DNA of 64,000 nt, taken from assembly GCF_009674825.1 (NCBI RefSeq), contig NZ_WKJH01000021.1, positions 95,034-159,033 on the forward strand, given 5' to 3'. Within the stretch, counting starts at the first letter, position 1; the number at the start of each line of letters is the position of its first letter. The notes beneath the pieces are model-generated. The model was not told the origin of the DNA. It saw only the letters and a list, made by a program, of their open reading frames with translations, and ran no database searches. The position numbers and the translations under genes were made by a program. This stretch comes from Maribacter luteus (GTDB taxonomy: Bacteria > Bacteroidota > Bacteroidia > Flavobacteriales > Flavobacteriaceae). Positions 57,207-64,000 of this stretch are shown one piece after another.

Positions 57207-57360
57207 GGGCTATTATAATGACAAAATTGTATGGTTATAAAACGAAGCTTCATTTAAAATAGTATGGATTGAAGATTCACTTTACTTGAATAGGGTGGGT
57301 TAGGGTCCGGTTAATGTTTTATTTGTATTAAATGTGCTTTTTAAACACACATATTGTTCC

Positions 57361-57419
57361 TCAAACATTTGTCAATAGCTTCCAATATTTTGAATGGCCT
57401 ATTTTTATTTTCGAAGTAA
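57361..57419 (+). repeat. Partial module F at the left edge of the repeat array
   Basis: The end (57392-57419, GGCCTATTTTTATTTTCGAAG) is a diverged form of the sequence that precedes the next module A at 57935-57960. This shows that the array order F-A begins here. Confidence 0.5.
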
Positions 57420-57541
57420 ATCGAGGAATTTCCACATGGGCAATAGGAAGGCGTCCATAGAGCATTTCACGATAGTGAAAGCGGTCTGGACGCTGTGGCA
57501 GTGGAAAATCCGTAGATTTTAAGAAAAGGAAAATCAGCCTA
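57420..57541 (+). repeat. Repeat module A, copy 1 (nested hairpins)
   Basis: Three stems nest inside each other: outer GGAATTTCCAC with GTGGAAAATCC (10 of 11 paired; right arm ends near 57511), middle GCGTCCA (57451-57457) with TGGACGC (57487-57493), inner TTTCAC with GTGAAA (57465-57480) around loop GATA. No coding frame follows the structure. Nearly identical to copy 2, 541 bases later; copy 3 is at 63050. Confidence 0.88.
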
Positions 57542-57686
57542 GCGGTTTTAATTTTTTTTAGGCAATGCAAAGAAGAAAAGAAACTGAAATTGAAGCGATG
57601 AGTAAATTAATTTATCTGACGTTGGTAGAAGTAATAACCTTCTTAGACAAGAACCAAAATTCGAATCTATTTTCAATGTCCTTTCA
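57542..57686 (+). repeat. Repeat module E, copy 1
   Basis: A diverged copy of the sequence at 63224-63385 and 63841-64000, recognised by GGCAATGCAAAGAAGAAAAG, GAGTAAATTAAT and ATTCGAATCTATTTTCAATG. It is more divergent than the two right-hand copies are from each other. Confidence 0.8.
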
Positions 57687-57823
57687 TTTTCTTTACTTGT
57701 CTAAAGAAAACGAAACAAAAGAAACGACACTCCTTCGTTAGGTGCTCACAAAATAGAAGGAATTTTGTGACCGCCGCTAGGGCCTAAATTATTTCCAAGG
57801 CTTCAATAATTCTTTACGGCCCT
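57687..57823 (+). repeat. Repeat module B-C-D, copy 1 (three hairpins in a row)
   Basis: B: TTTTCTTTA/TAAAGAAAA around CTTGTC (57687-57710), perfect 9 bp. C: TCACAAAAT/ATTTTGTGA around AGAAGGA (57746-57770), perfect 9 bp. D: AGGGCC (57779-57784) with GGCCCT (57818-57823), plus an inner AATTATT/AATAATT pairing. The same three hairpins recur in the same order at 63598-63734. Confidence 0.88.
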
Positions 57824-57960
57824 ATTGCCTGCACTACAGAAGGAGATCGACCCCGAAATGTACCATCTCAAGTTTCGGACAGTTCGTTATAAATCAATGC
57901 CCCATTCGGTTTTAAAAGCTAATCGAAGGGTTTCCCGGCCTATTTTCAATTTCGTAGCAA
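57824..57960 (+). repeat. Repeat module F, copy 1
   Basis: The linker between D and A, with GCCTGCACTACAGAAGGAG, TCTCAAGTTT and GAAGGGTTTCCCGGCC as recognisable blocks. It recurs at 62912-63049 and, cut short, at 63735-63815. Confidence 0.82.
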
Positions 57961-58082
57961 ATCGAGGAATTTCCACATGGGATGTAGGAAGGCGTCCATA
58001 GAGCATTTCACGTTAGTGAAAGCGGCCTGGACGCTGTGGCAGTGGAAAATCCGTAGATTTCAAGAAATGGAAAATCAGCCTA
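57961..58082 (+). repeat. Repeat module A, copy 2
   Basis: The same nested structure as copy 1: middle stem GCGTCCA (57992-57998) with TGGACGC (58028-58034), inner loop GTTA instead of GATA. Differences from copy 1 fall mostly in loops and linkers; the stems are unchanged. Confidence 0.88.
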
Positions 58083-58092
58083 GATTTTTTTG

Positions 58093-58121
58093 GATACTTT
58101 TTTCATCAATGGAAAAAAGTA
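58093..58121 (+). repeat. Perfect 11-bp hairpin after module A
   Basis: ATACTTTTTTC, loop ATCAATG, and the perfect complement GAAAAAAGTAT. It closes the left array. It could act as a terminator for leftward or rightward transcripts, since it has A and T tracts. Confidence 0.65.
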
Positions 58122-58270
58122 TTGAAAGAAAAAGTTGAATAAATTGGTTAATTCCCCTGCAACTCCAGTATTATATATACTAAACTTTTGCGATTGTCCC
58201 ATTAATAAAACGGCATAAGATCTTGGCTTTTCCACGTTGATTTTGGTAAGCCATACAAATCACATAAGAA

Positions 58271-58373
58271 CTTGTCATTTCGACAGAGTGTGGAACGAGC
58301 GACGAGAAATCCCATACTCCCATTCTAGTGTGATTCCTCTTCGTACCTCATTCGGAATGGCACACCGATTTTA
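58271..58373 (+). repeat. TCATTTCGA-type interspersed palindromic repeat
   Basis: The block CTTGTCATTTCGACAGAGTG with later CGACGAGAAATC and GGAATGGCAC is of the kind of short dispersed intergenic repeat (TGTCATTTCGA...GAGAAATC) often seen in flavobacterial genomes. Only one copy is in this window, so the call rests on remembered patterns. Confidence 0.5.
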
Positions 58374-58403
58374 AAAAGAATGCCAGCCTTGCAAATCAAA
58401 GTT

Positions 58404-58447
58404 TTCATTTGGTTGGGAAGTATATCAAAAAGTTTTTTGCCCTATTT
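58404..58447 (+). repeat. Short module G, diverged copy
   Basis: CATTTGGTTGGGAAGTATAT followed by CAAAAAGTTTTTTGCCCT matches 63813-63853 (CATTTGGTTGGCAAGTTTAT, CTAAAAGTTTTTCGGCCCT) at about 85% by eye. It is the last recognisable repeat piece before the M61 gene. Confidence 0.6.
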
Positions 58448-58542
58448 TATTTTCGTAGTGCATATAATAGTCGGCAAAGCACCCTTACCCTATTCCAGTT
58501 GCCTGTTTTAAATAGTATATTCGTCCTATTAAAAATATAGTA

Positions 58543-60345
58543 ATGAAATTCCTCTTTCCCATTTTCCTATTTGGCAGTATGTTGTGTGCCCAAACAAACC
58601 ATTACGAAATCTCTTTTGACAATGCCGTACACCACGAAGCGGTGGTACAGGGTACATTCCCGGAGCTGAAAACCGATACCGTGGCCTTTCGTATGAGTCG
58701 TTCTTCCCCTGGGCGCTATGCGCTACATGAGTTTGCGAAGAACGTGTACGATTTTAAGGCGACCGATAGCAAGGGCAAGGCTTTACATGTGTTGCGCCCT
58801 GATCCGTACCAATGGCAGGTATTAGGTCACGATGGCCTTATTACCATTCAATATACCCTGTTTGCCAATCGAGGTGGGGGAACCTATTCCCAGGTGGATG
58901 AAACCCATGCCCATTTGAACATCCCGGCGACCTTTATGTACGCCCCTACCTTGGAAGACCGGAAAATAGAGGTGGATTTTAAGGTGCGGAAGGATCTGAA
59001 CTGGAAGGTAGCTACACAATTGCCCTTGGTTTCCGGCACTACCTATTGGGCCCCGGATCTGTATTATTTTATGGATAGCCCTACCGAGATAAGTGATTTT
59101 TCGGTTCGGGAATTTGAGGTGGAGGACCACGGTAAAAAACAAAAGGTACGCTTTGTACTCCACCACAACGGAACGGAGGAGGAATTGGATGCCTATTTCG
59201 AGAATGTAAAGAAAGTAGTGCTTGCCGAACGGGAGGTCTATGGCGAACTGCCTGCATTTGATTATGGTACCTACACTTTTTTGGCCTGTTATATCCCCAA
59301 TGCCTCAGGTGATGGTATGGAGCATAGGAATTCCACCATTCTAACGAGTACGCGAAGTCTGGCCAACGGTGGGGCGAAAAGGAATATCGGTACGGTGTCC
59401 CATGAATTTTTCCATGCGTGGAATGTAGAGCGCATACGTCCGAAAGGGTTGGAGCCTTTTGATTTTGAAAAAGCCAATATGAGCGGTGCCCTTTGGTTTG
59501 CCGAAGGTTTTACCAGTTATTATACCCAACTGAATCTGTGTAGGGCGGGCATTATTTCGCCGAAAAAATATGTCGAAGGCATTTCGGGCACTTTTAACTA
59601 TGTTTGGAACTCCCCAGCAAGGCGATTTTTCAATCCGGTCGAGATGAGTTACCAAGCACCCTTCGTAGATGCGGCCACTTCGGTAGATCCCGTGAATAGG
59701 GAGAATACGTTTATTTCCTATTATTCCTACGGAAGTGTGTTGGGCCTTGCGCTGGACCTATCGCTACGGGAAGAAAAATTGAACCTCGACGATTTTATGA
59801 AACAGGTTTGGAACACCTACGGAAAATCGGAGATTCCCTATACTTTGGGAAACCTTCAACTAGCGTTGGCCGATTATGCAGGTCGCGATTTTGCCGATAC
59901 TTTTTTTGATAATTACATCTACAAGAGTGGCATGCCTGACTACAAGGTGCTTTTAAACGCTGTGGGGGTTACCTTGGCACAAAATGCGGAGAAACCTTAT
60001 TTTGGGGCCGCTGTGGCATTGAATGGGGATGGACATGGGGAAATACGCTCCAACCCTAAAATAGGTACACCTGCCTATGTGGCCGGATTGGACAAAGGGG
60101 ATGAGATCACCATAATCAACGGGGAAGGTTTTCCTGACGGACAGCAATTCAGTGCCTATATTAAAGGACTTCAAGTAGGGGATACCCTAAAGGTCGTTTT
60201 TAACCGGTACAACGTTCAAAAGGAAACCAACGTTGTATTAGCGCCGAACCCTAACTACCGTATTTTTCTATCGGAAAAAGAAGGGACCAAGGTTTCTAAA
60301 AAGCAGTTACAGCTAAGAAACGAATGGCTTAAGACCCATGAGTAG
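58543..60345 (+). CDS. M61 family metallopeptidase with PDZ domain
   Basis: A 600-residue protein with signal peptide (SMLCAQ). The gluzincin motif is HEFFH (His287, Glu288, His291) with the third ligand Glu321 in ALWFAEGFTSYY, which are the M61 (glycyl aminopeptidase-like) signatures. A PDZ domain lies at about 505-580 ('IGTPAYVAGLDKGDEITIIN'). It should act in the periplasm on peptides with small N-terminal residues, though the substrate is unproven. Its base composition looks GC-richer than its neighbours, and repeat arrays lie on both sides of the pair it forms with the next gene. Confidence 0.93.
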   Translation: MKFLFPIFLFGSMLCAQTNHYEISFDNAVHHEAVVQGTFPELKTDTVAFRMSRSSPGRYALHEFAKNVYDFKATDSKGKALHVLRPDPYQWQVLGHDGLITIQYTLFANRGGGTYSQVDETHAHLNIPATFMYAPTLEDRKIEVDFKVRKDLNWKVATQLPLVSGTTYWAPDLYYFMDSPTEISDFSVREFEVEDHGKKQKVRFVLHHNGTEEELDAYFENVKKVVLAEREVYGELPAFDYGTYTFLACYIPNASGDGMEHRNSTILTSTRSLANGGAKRNIGTVSHEFFHAWNVERIRPKGLEPFDFEKANMSGALWFAEGFTSYYTQLNLCRAGIISPKKYVEGISGTFNYVWNSPARRFFNPVEMSYQAPFVDAATSVDPVNRENTFISYYSYGSVLGLALDLSLREEKLNLDDFMKQVWNTYGKSEIPYTLGNLQLALADYAGRDFADTFFDNYIYKSGMPDYKVLLNAVGVTLAQNAEKPYFGAAVALNGDGHGEIRSNPKIGTPAYVAGLDKGDEITIINGEGFPDGQQFSAYIKGLQVGDTLKVVFNRYNVQKETNVVLAPNPNYRIFLSEKEGTKVSKKQLQLRNEWLKTHE

Positions 60346-60394
60346 GGTTTACATGTATGACTTTAACAATGTTTTCAACGATATAACTTCGGTA

Positions 60395-62698
60395 TTACTT
60401 TTTAATCCATAAAGGTGTTCCGTCTTCCCACTTATTATGTGATAACCTAAATTTCTTCCCATCAGTTAATCTGATGGCCGAAATTTCACCATACATCTGG
60501 GGACTGAAAATGAAGGGTTGTATCAAAGGTTGCTCGTCATTGATTCCGAATTCTTCCGTGGTGTATATAAGCCACTCCCCATCGGGAGAAAAATGCGGAT
60601 GTGCTTCCTGTCCGGAAAAAGTGGTTAACTGTCTTGGTTCGCTCCATCCATCGTTGACCCTTTCAACCATATAAATATCCATGGTTTTTACAATACCTTC
60701 TTTATCGATGCCATTCACGTCGGAACAATAGGCTATTTTGTTTCCATCATATGAGATCGCAGGGAAGGCTTCCTTGTCCGGACTATCGGTGATATTGGTC
60801 GTATTTCCATTTTCTTCAAAATAAATATCCATATTGCCGGTTCTTCCACTACGAAAAACCATAACCGTATTGTCTTCGGAATAATCGGCGAATCCGGTGT
60901 TGCTTTCCAAATCGGTAACATTTTCCAATGATTTGTTTTCCAGGTGATAGCGATAAACACCGCCCTTTGCTTCCGGACTCCTTCTAAATCCTCCTACTGA
61001 AAATTGGAGGTACTTACCATCTGGAGTAACTTTGGTATCGATGATATTCGAAAACTGCGGGTTAAAGTCGGGGTCAGGTTTAAAGTTGAACAAGTGCTTT
61101 ATTTCATTGGTCGTGTAATCAACGGCATAAAAATCTTTTTCAGTATTAAAAAAGGAGGACAACATAAGAGCCGCATATAAAACAAGCAAACCATAGGGAA
61201 TGAACATAAAAGCATACAATCTATATAAAGGGGCAATGGGTTTATAATGTTTCTTTTTTTGCGTAAAGCGGTAATATGACAATGCCCCTAAAAGTAAAAG
61301 TAGCGCCCCAAAAATGAATAAAAACGGCTTCACTTTATTTAGGGGGAGCAGGTAGGTAAACAGCTGGTCATCGGTATACTTTATAAAAAACATGACAAGG
61401 GCAAGGGCCACTACCGAAAAAACAATATGTTTCCAAAAGGGAATGGTCTTCCTTTTTTTAATGCTTTTATAGATTCCGAAGATGAACCAAAAAATGGCGA
61501 GAAAGGGCAGTAACAAAATAACATAGGCAAAGGGGGAAAGGGCTTCCTGAAAATTGTTGACCTCGGAAACACCATATACGATCTTCCCATCTGGTGTTGC
61601 CGGGGCGGCAAAAGAGCGCCTAACCCCATATAATGAAAGAGCTTTGTTGGGTAGGTCGTTTATACGTTGGGGGCTGTTCTTGACCAAAAGGTCGCCCCTA
61701 AAATCGTTGATGTTCGTTGGTTCCCGTGGTGGTGTCTCCCCACCATGGTAGAGCATGATGCCCGAATCGTGGTAGTCTACATTCAACATATTCATAGGTT
61801 GTACCCAAGTAGAATCTATTTTTTGTGTTTTTGGATCGAGTCCAAGGATGGAAAACCCATTCGGTTGCTCTAGAAAGCCTGTGAATAGAATATCGCCATT
61901 GGGTTTTAATATAGGGGATAAACAAGAATAGCCATCCGGGGATATTTGCTCGGCATGCGTACCGGTATTGGACATCTTGTAAAGCTTGAAGGTTTTATTT
62001 CCGCTGGCAAAAAGATAATCGGCAGAATAATACAAGATTTCCCGGTCATCTTGTGACCACACGGGGCTACCCTCCCAGTTTTCGGAATAAGTGAGTCTTT
62101 TTGTATCGCCACCATTGGCGTTCATGACATAGATATCCCCTGTACGTTGCAAGGAGAAAACCAATCTTGGATGCGGTTTTGTTTCATGTGCCCGATCACT
62201 TGAAAAAGCGATTTTTTTCCCGTCATGGGAAAACCTAGGTCTAAAATCCCCACCCTTACTGTTCGTGAGATTCACGGCCTCGGAAATATCCAGGGTGTCG
62301 GAAGGTGAAAAAGGAAGTTTATAAATGTCCGAGTTTCCCTCGTGGGTAGATACAAAGACCATCCATTTGCCGTCAGGTGAAAAATCGACCTGATCTTGCA
62401 TGGAATTACTGCTTACCAAAAGGCGTGGAAGGGAATCTCCCTCGGTACTTTTGCGAAACAATTGTGGGCGACCGTTGCGTTCCGAGGTAAAGACCACCCA
62501 TTTGCCATCAGGTGAAATTTTGGCGTCATAATCCAGACTTTCGTGTTTCGTGAATTTTGAAAAGTTTTTGCCATCGTCTTTGGATAAGTAAATATCCCAT
62601 CCTTGCGGCCTAAAGGAAGAATAAAAGACTTTCTCTTGGGCCGGTGCAAAATTTGCGAAAATGAAGAGAAAGATAATGAGTAAGGTTGGTTTTTTCAT
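60395..62698 (-). CDS. Propeller-membrane-propeller protein (TolB/PD40-like)
   Basis: A 767-residue protein with signal peptide (FAPAQ). Two beta-propeller halves made of PD40/TolB-like blades ('ISPDGKWVVFTSERNGRPQL', 'FSPDGKWMVFVSTHEGNSDI', 'FSHDGKKIAFSSDRA' in the first; 'VTPDGKYLQFSVGG', 'AISYDGNKIAYCSDVN', 'FSPDGEWLIYTTEE' in the second) are separated by four membrane segments at about 385-515. There is no peptidase domain, so it is not a complete DPP-IV type enzyme. Having the two halves on the same side of the membrane fits an even segment number. It converges with the M61 gene, 50 bases apart. Confidence 0.88.
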   Translation of the reverse strand: MKKPTLLIIFLFIFANFAPAQEKVFYSSFRPQGWDIYLSKDDGKNFSKFTKHESLDYDAKISPDGKWVVFTSERNGRPQLFRKSTEGDSLPRLLVSSNSMQDQVDFSPDGKWMVFVSTHEGNSDIYKLPFSPSDTLDISEAVNLTNSKGGDFRPRFSHDGKKIAFSSDRAHETKPHPRLVFSLQRTGDIYVMNANGGDTKRLTYSENWEGSPVWSQDDREILYYSADYLFASGNKTFKLYKMSNTGTHAEQISPDGYSCLSPILKPNGDILFTGFLEQPNGFSILGLDPKTQKIDSTWVQPMNMLNVDYHDSGIMLYHGGETPPREPTNINDFRGDLLVKNSPQRINDLPNKALSLYGVRRSFAAPATPDGKIVYGVSEVNNFQEALSPFAYVILLLPFLAIFWFIFGIYKSIKKRKTIPFWKHIVFSVVALALVMFFIKYTDDQLFTYLLPLNKVKPFLFIFGALLLLLGALSYYRFTQKKKHYKPIAPLYRLYAFMFIPYGLLVLYAALMLSSFFNTEKDFYAVDYTTNEIKHLFNFKPDPDFNPQFSNIIDTKVTPDGKYLQFSVGGFRRSPEAKGGVYRYHLENKSLENVTDLESNTGFADYSEDNTVMVFRSGRTGNMDIYFEENGNTTNITDSPDKEAFPAISYDGNKIAYCSDVNGIDKEGIVKTMDIYMVERVNDGWSEPRQLTTFSGQEAHPHFSPDGEWLIYTTEEFGINDEQPLIQPFIFSPQMYGEISAIRLTDGKKFRLSHNKWEDGTPLWIKK

Positions 62699-62892
62699 AT
62701 CCTACAGGTTGTGGATAAAAGATAAAGGGGGAAGACTTGTATCCTTTTTTTGGCTCTTCTTAAATTTCCAATAAAATATGCAGATTAGCAATTCTAATAG
62801 GATGAATCTGAAAAATAACCGATAAAGTGCTGTAGATTAAGTAATTGTGATAGTTCGGGAAAAGTAAAACCCCTATAAAATATTTTTCTGAA
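62699..62892. other. Intergenic sequence upstream of the propeller gene
   Basis: This AT-rich stretch should hold the leftward promoter of the propeller gene. TATCTTTT on the minus strand near 62722 is close to the -7 consensus, without a clear TTG. The repeat array starts at its right end. Confidence 0.5.
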
Positions 62893-63049
62893 CTTCAATA
62901 ATTCTTTACGGCCCTATCGCCTGCACTACAGAAGGAGGCCGACCTCGAAATGTACCATCTCAAGTTTCAGGCAGTTCGTTTTAAATCAATATCTCCATTT
63001 GGTTTTAAAAGCTAATCGAAGGGTTTCCCGGCCTATTTTCAATTTCGCA
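62893..63049 (+). repeat. Repeat module D (right half) and F, copy 3
   Basis: It starts inside the D hairpin (CTTCAATAATTCTTTACGG), so the left arm and modules B and C are missing, and continues through all of F. With module A after it, it forms a 245-base block about 90% identical by eye to 57801-58044. Confidence 0.85.
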
Positions 63050-63137
63050 GTAAATCAAGGGATTTACACATGGGCAATGGGAAGGCGTCCATAGAGCATT
63101 TCACGCTAGTGAAAGCGGCCTGGACGCTGTGGCAGTG
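63050..63137 (+). repeat. Repeat module A, copy 3
   Basis: Middle stem GCGTCCA (63085-63091) with TGGACGC (63121-63127) and inner stem TTTCAC/GTGAAA around loop GCTA are intact. The outer stem is broken (GATTTACAC on the left, and the right arm is lost after GGCAGTG at 63137). Confidence 0.87.
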
Positions 63138-63205
63138 ATTTTTATTTGCTTTTCTCAATGTGGATCTTAACAAACTGGCCATGCTGCGGCTGGCTCCTTT
63201 AAACC

Positions 63206-63222
63206 AAGGTATATTATACCTT
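63206..63222. repeat. Perfect 8-bp palindrome around one T
   Basis: AAGGTATA, T, TATACCTT. It marks the junction between the end of module A copy 3 and module E copy 2. Confidence 0.6.
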
Positions 63223-63223
63223 A

Positions 63224-63385
63224 GTTTTTCGGCCCTGTTTCTTTTTTTGGCAATGCAAAAAAGAAAAGAAGTTGAAATTAAAGCGATGGGTAAATTAATC
63301 GATCTGTCATTGGTGTGAAAAAGGAGCTTCTTGGACAATAACCATAATTCGAATCTATTTTCAATGTCCTTTCATTTTACTCAAG
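63224..63385 (+). repeat. Repeat module E, copy 2
   Basis: Begins GTTTTTCGGCCCTGTTT. Its last 96 bases (63290-63385) are identical to 63905-64000. Apparent reading frames through it on either strand have no bias or homology that I can see. Confidence 0.88.
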
Positions 63386-63597
63386 TGGTTATTATTTGTT
63401 TTTAATAGGATTTCGTGAATCTTCGATTTCTTTACTTGTCTAATGAAACCGACGCAGGAGGTTCATGAATACCTTATTTTAAAATAGGCAAGCAATGAAT
63501 AAAACGAAATCTAAAATATACGAACCTTTATATTCATAAATTAAATGGACCTTCCATGTTAAGAATAGTATTTCCAATTTATATTATAGTTCTTTCA
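63386..63597. other. Spacer with a decayed module B
   Basis: TTTCTTTACTTGTCTAATGAAAC near 63427-63449 is module B with its right arm mutated, so the hairpin is lost. The rest is AT-rich sequence without genes. Confidence 0.5.
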
Positions 63598-63734
63598 TTT
63601 TCTTTACTTGTCTAAAGAAAACGAAACAAAAGAAACGACACTCCTTCGTTAGGTGCCCACAAAATAGAAGGAATTTTGTGACCGCCGCTAGGGCCTAAAT
63701 TATTTCCAAGGCTTCAATAATTCTTTACGGCCCT
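63598..63734 (+). repeat. Repeat module B-C-D, copy 2
   Basis: B at 63598-63621 (perfect), C at 63658-63680 (perfect 8 bp), D with AGGGCC (63690-63695) and GGCCCT (63729-63734). Apart from two or three bases it is identical to 57687-57823. Confidence 0.88.
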
Positions 63735-63840
63735 ATCGCCTGCACTACAGAAGGAGATCGACCTCGAAATGTACTATCTCAAGTTTTGGACAGTTCGTTT
63801 TAAATCAATGTCTCCATTTGGTTGGCAAGTTTATCTAAAA
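63735..63840 (+). repeat. Truncated module F followed by module G
   Basis: Module F runs to about 63812 and then switches to module G (CATTTGGTTGGCAAGTTTAT), skipping the rest of F and all of A. Such mosaic junctions indicate past recombination between copies. Confidence 0.75.
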
Positions 63841-64000
63841 GTTTTTCGGCCCTGTTTTTTTTTGGCGATGCAAAAAAGAAAAGAAGTTGAAATTAAAGCA
63901 ATGAGTAAATTAATCGATCTGTCATTGGTGTGAAAAAGGAGCTTCTTGGACAATAACCATAATTCGAATCTATTTTCAATGTCCTTTCATTTTACTCAAG
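63841..64000 (+). repeat. Repeat module E, copy 3, running off the window
   Basis: 160 bases matching copy 2 (63224-63385); the last 96 are identical. The repeat is cut by the window end, so the array continues to the right. Confidence 0.88.

Noticed and set aside
57361..58121. CRISPR array
   Set aside because: Repeat units are hundreds of bases long, unequal and not separated by uniform spacers; no cas gene is present.
63039..63338. A 99-codon frame on the minus strand in the right repeat array
   Set aside because: It crosses module A, a palindrome and module E, is not kept in the other copies of these modules, and has no coding character.
57361..64000. Composite transposon with insertion sequences at both ends
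   Set aside because: The repeats are direct and structured but contain no transposase, no clear terminal inverted repeats and no target duplication that I can see.

Overview
The window looks like chromosomal DNA of a marine-type member of the Flavobacteriaceae (Bacteroidota). Supporting features are a short 646-residue GyrB, a fused SecDF, two proteins with the type B C-terminal signal of the type IX secretion system, Rho with a long disordered insert, a eukaryote/archaeon-type prolyl-tRNA synthetase, many Bacteroidota-specific DUF families, and promoters of the flavobacterial form TTG-N19..21-TAnnTTTG with hardly any Shine-Dalgarno sequences. The genus is not certain; the Zobellia/Maribacter/Arenibacter group is a guess. 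No phage, plasmid, CRISPR, rRNA or insertion sequence with a transposase was seen.

Layout. 1-6.9 kb: a gene cut by the window edge, an MFS carrier, a lipoprotein subclass B1 metallo-beta-lactamase paired with a GyrI-like protein, a NYN-LOTUS protein, a YtcJ-like amidohydrolase lipoprotein and a DUF2911 protein. 7-24.6 kb: housekeeping genes asnB, gyrB, mdh, secDF and ppc, with two STAS-like paralogues and a half-degenerate twin ABC ATPase. 22.5-27.3 kb: a leftward run folE-cysS-yidD-lgt-DUF192-GNAT. 27.4-33.7 kb: envelope genes, namely two tandem type IX substrates, a FadL-like porin and a Gly/Trp/Tyr plus Ser/Arg-rich lipoprotein. 33.8-36 kb: proS, two identical tRNA-Glu genes and rpsT. 36-39.7 kb: an unrecognised five-gene cluster of paralogous lipoproteins and polytopic membrane proteins. 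39.9-51.2 kb: rho, truA, an ABC exporter, cdaA-folP and the run DUF1599-DoxX-TlpA-tpiA followed by prmA and clpS. 51.4-56.5 kb: a cellobiose uptake and phosphorolysis pair (GPH carrier plus GH94) facing a YeeE/YedE sulfur-transport pair. 58.5-62.7 kb: an M61 peptidase facing a membrane-spanning beta-propeller protein.

The most unusual parts are two. First, 57.4-58.1 kb and 62.9-64.0 kb hold non-coding, direct, modular repeats made of strong inverted repeats (nested stems, one with a variable GNTA loop). A 244-base block of about 90% identity occurs on both sides of the M61/propeller gene pair, so that 5.1-kb segment could be lost or moved by recombination. Second, the 36.0-39.7 kb cluster is arranged lipoprotein-membrane, then lipoprotein-membrane-membrane, with no function I can recognise; it is the best candidate here for an undescribed protein system.

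Gene regulation is mostly visible as perfect bidirectional hairpin terminators between convergent genes. Several other convergent pairs instead have overlapping or adjacent stop codons and no hairpin. All functional calls come from reading motifs by eye; no search was run.
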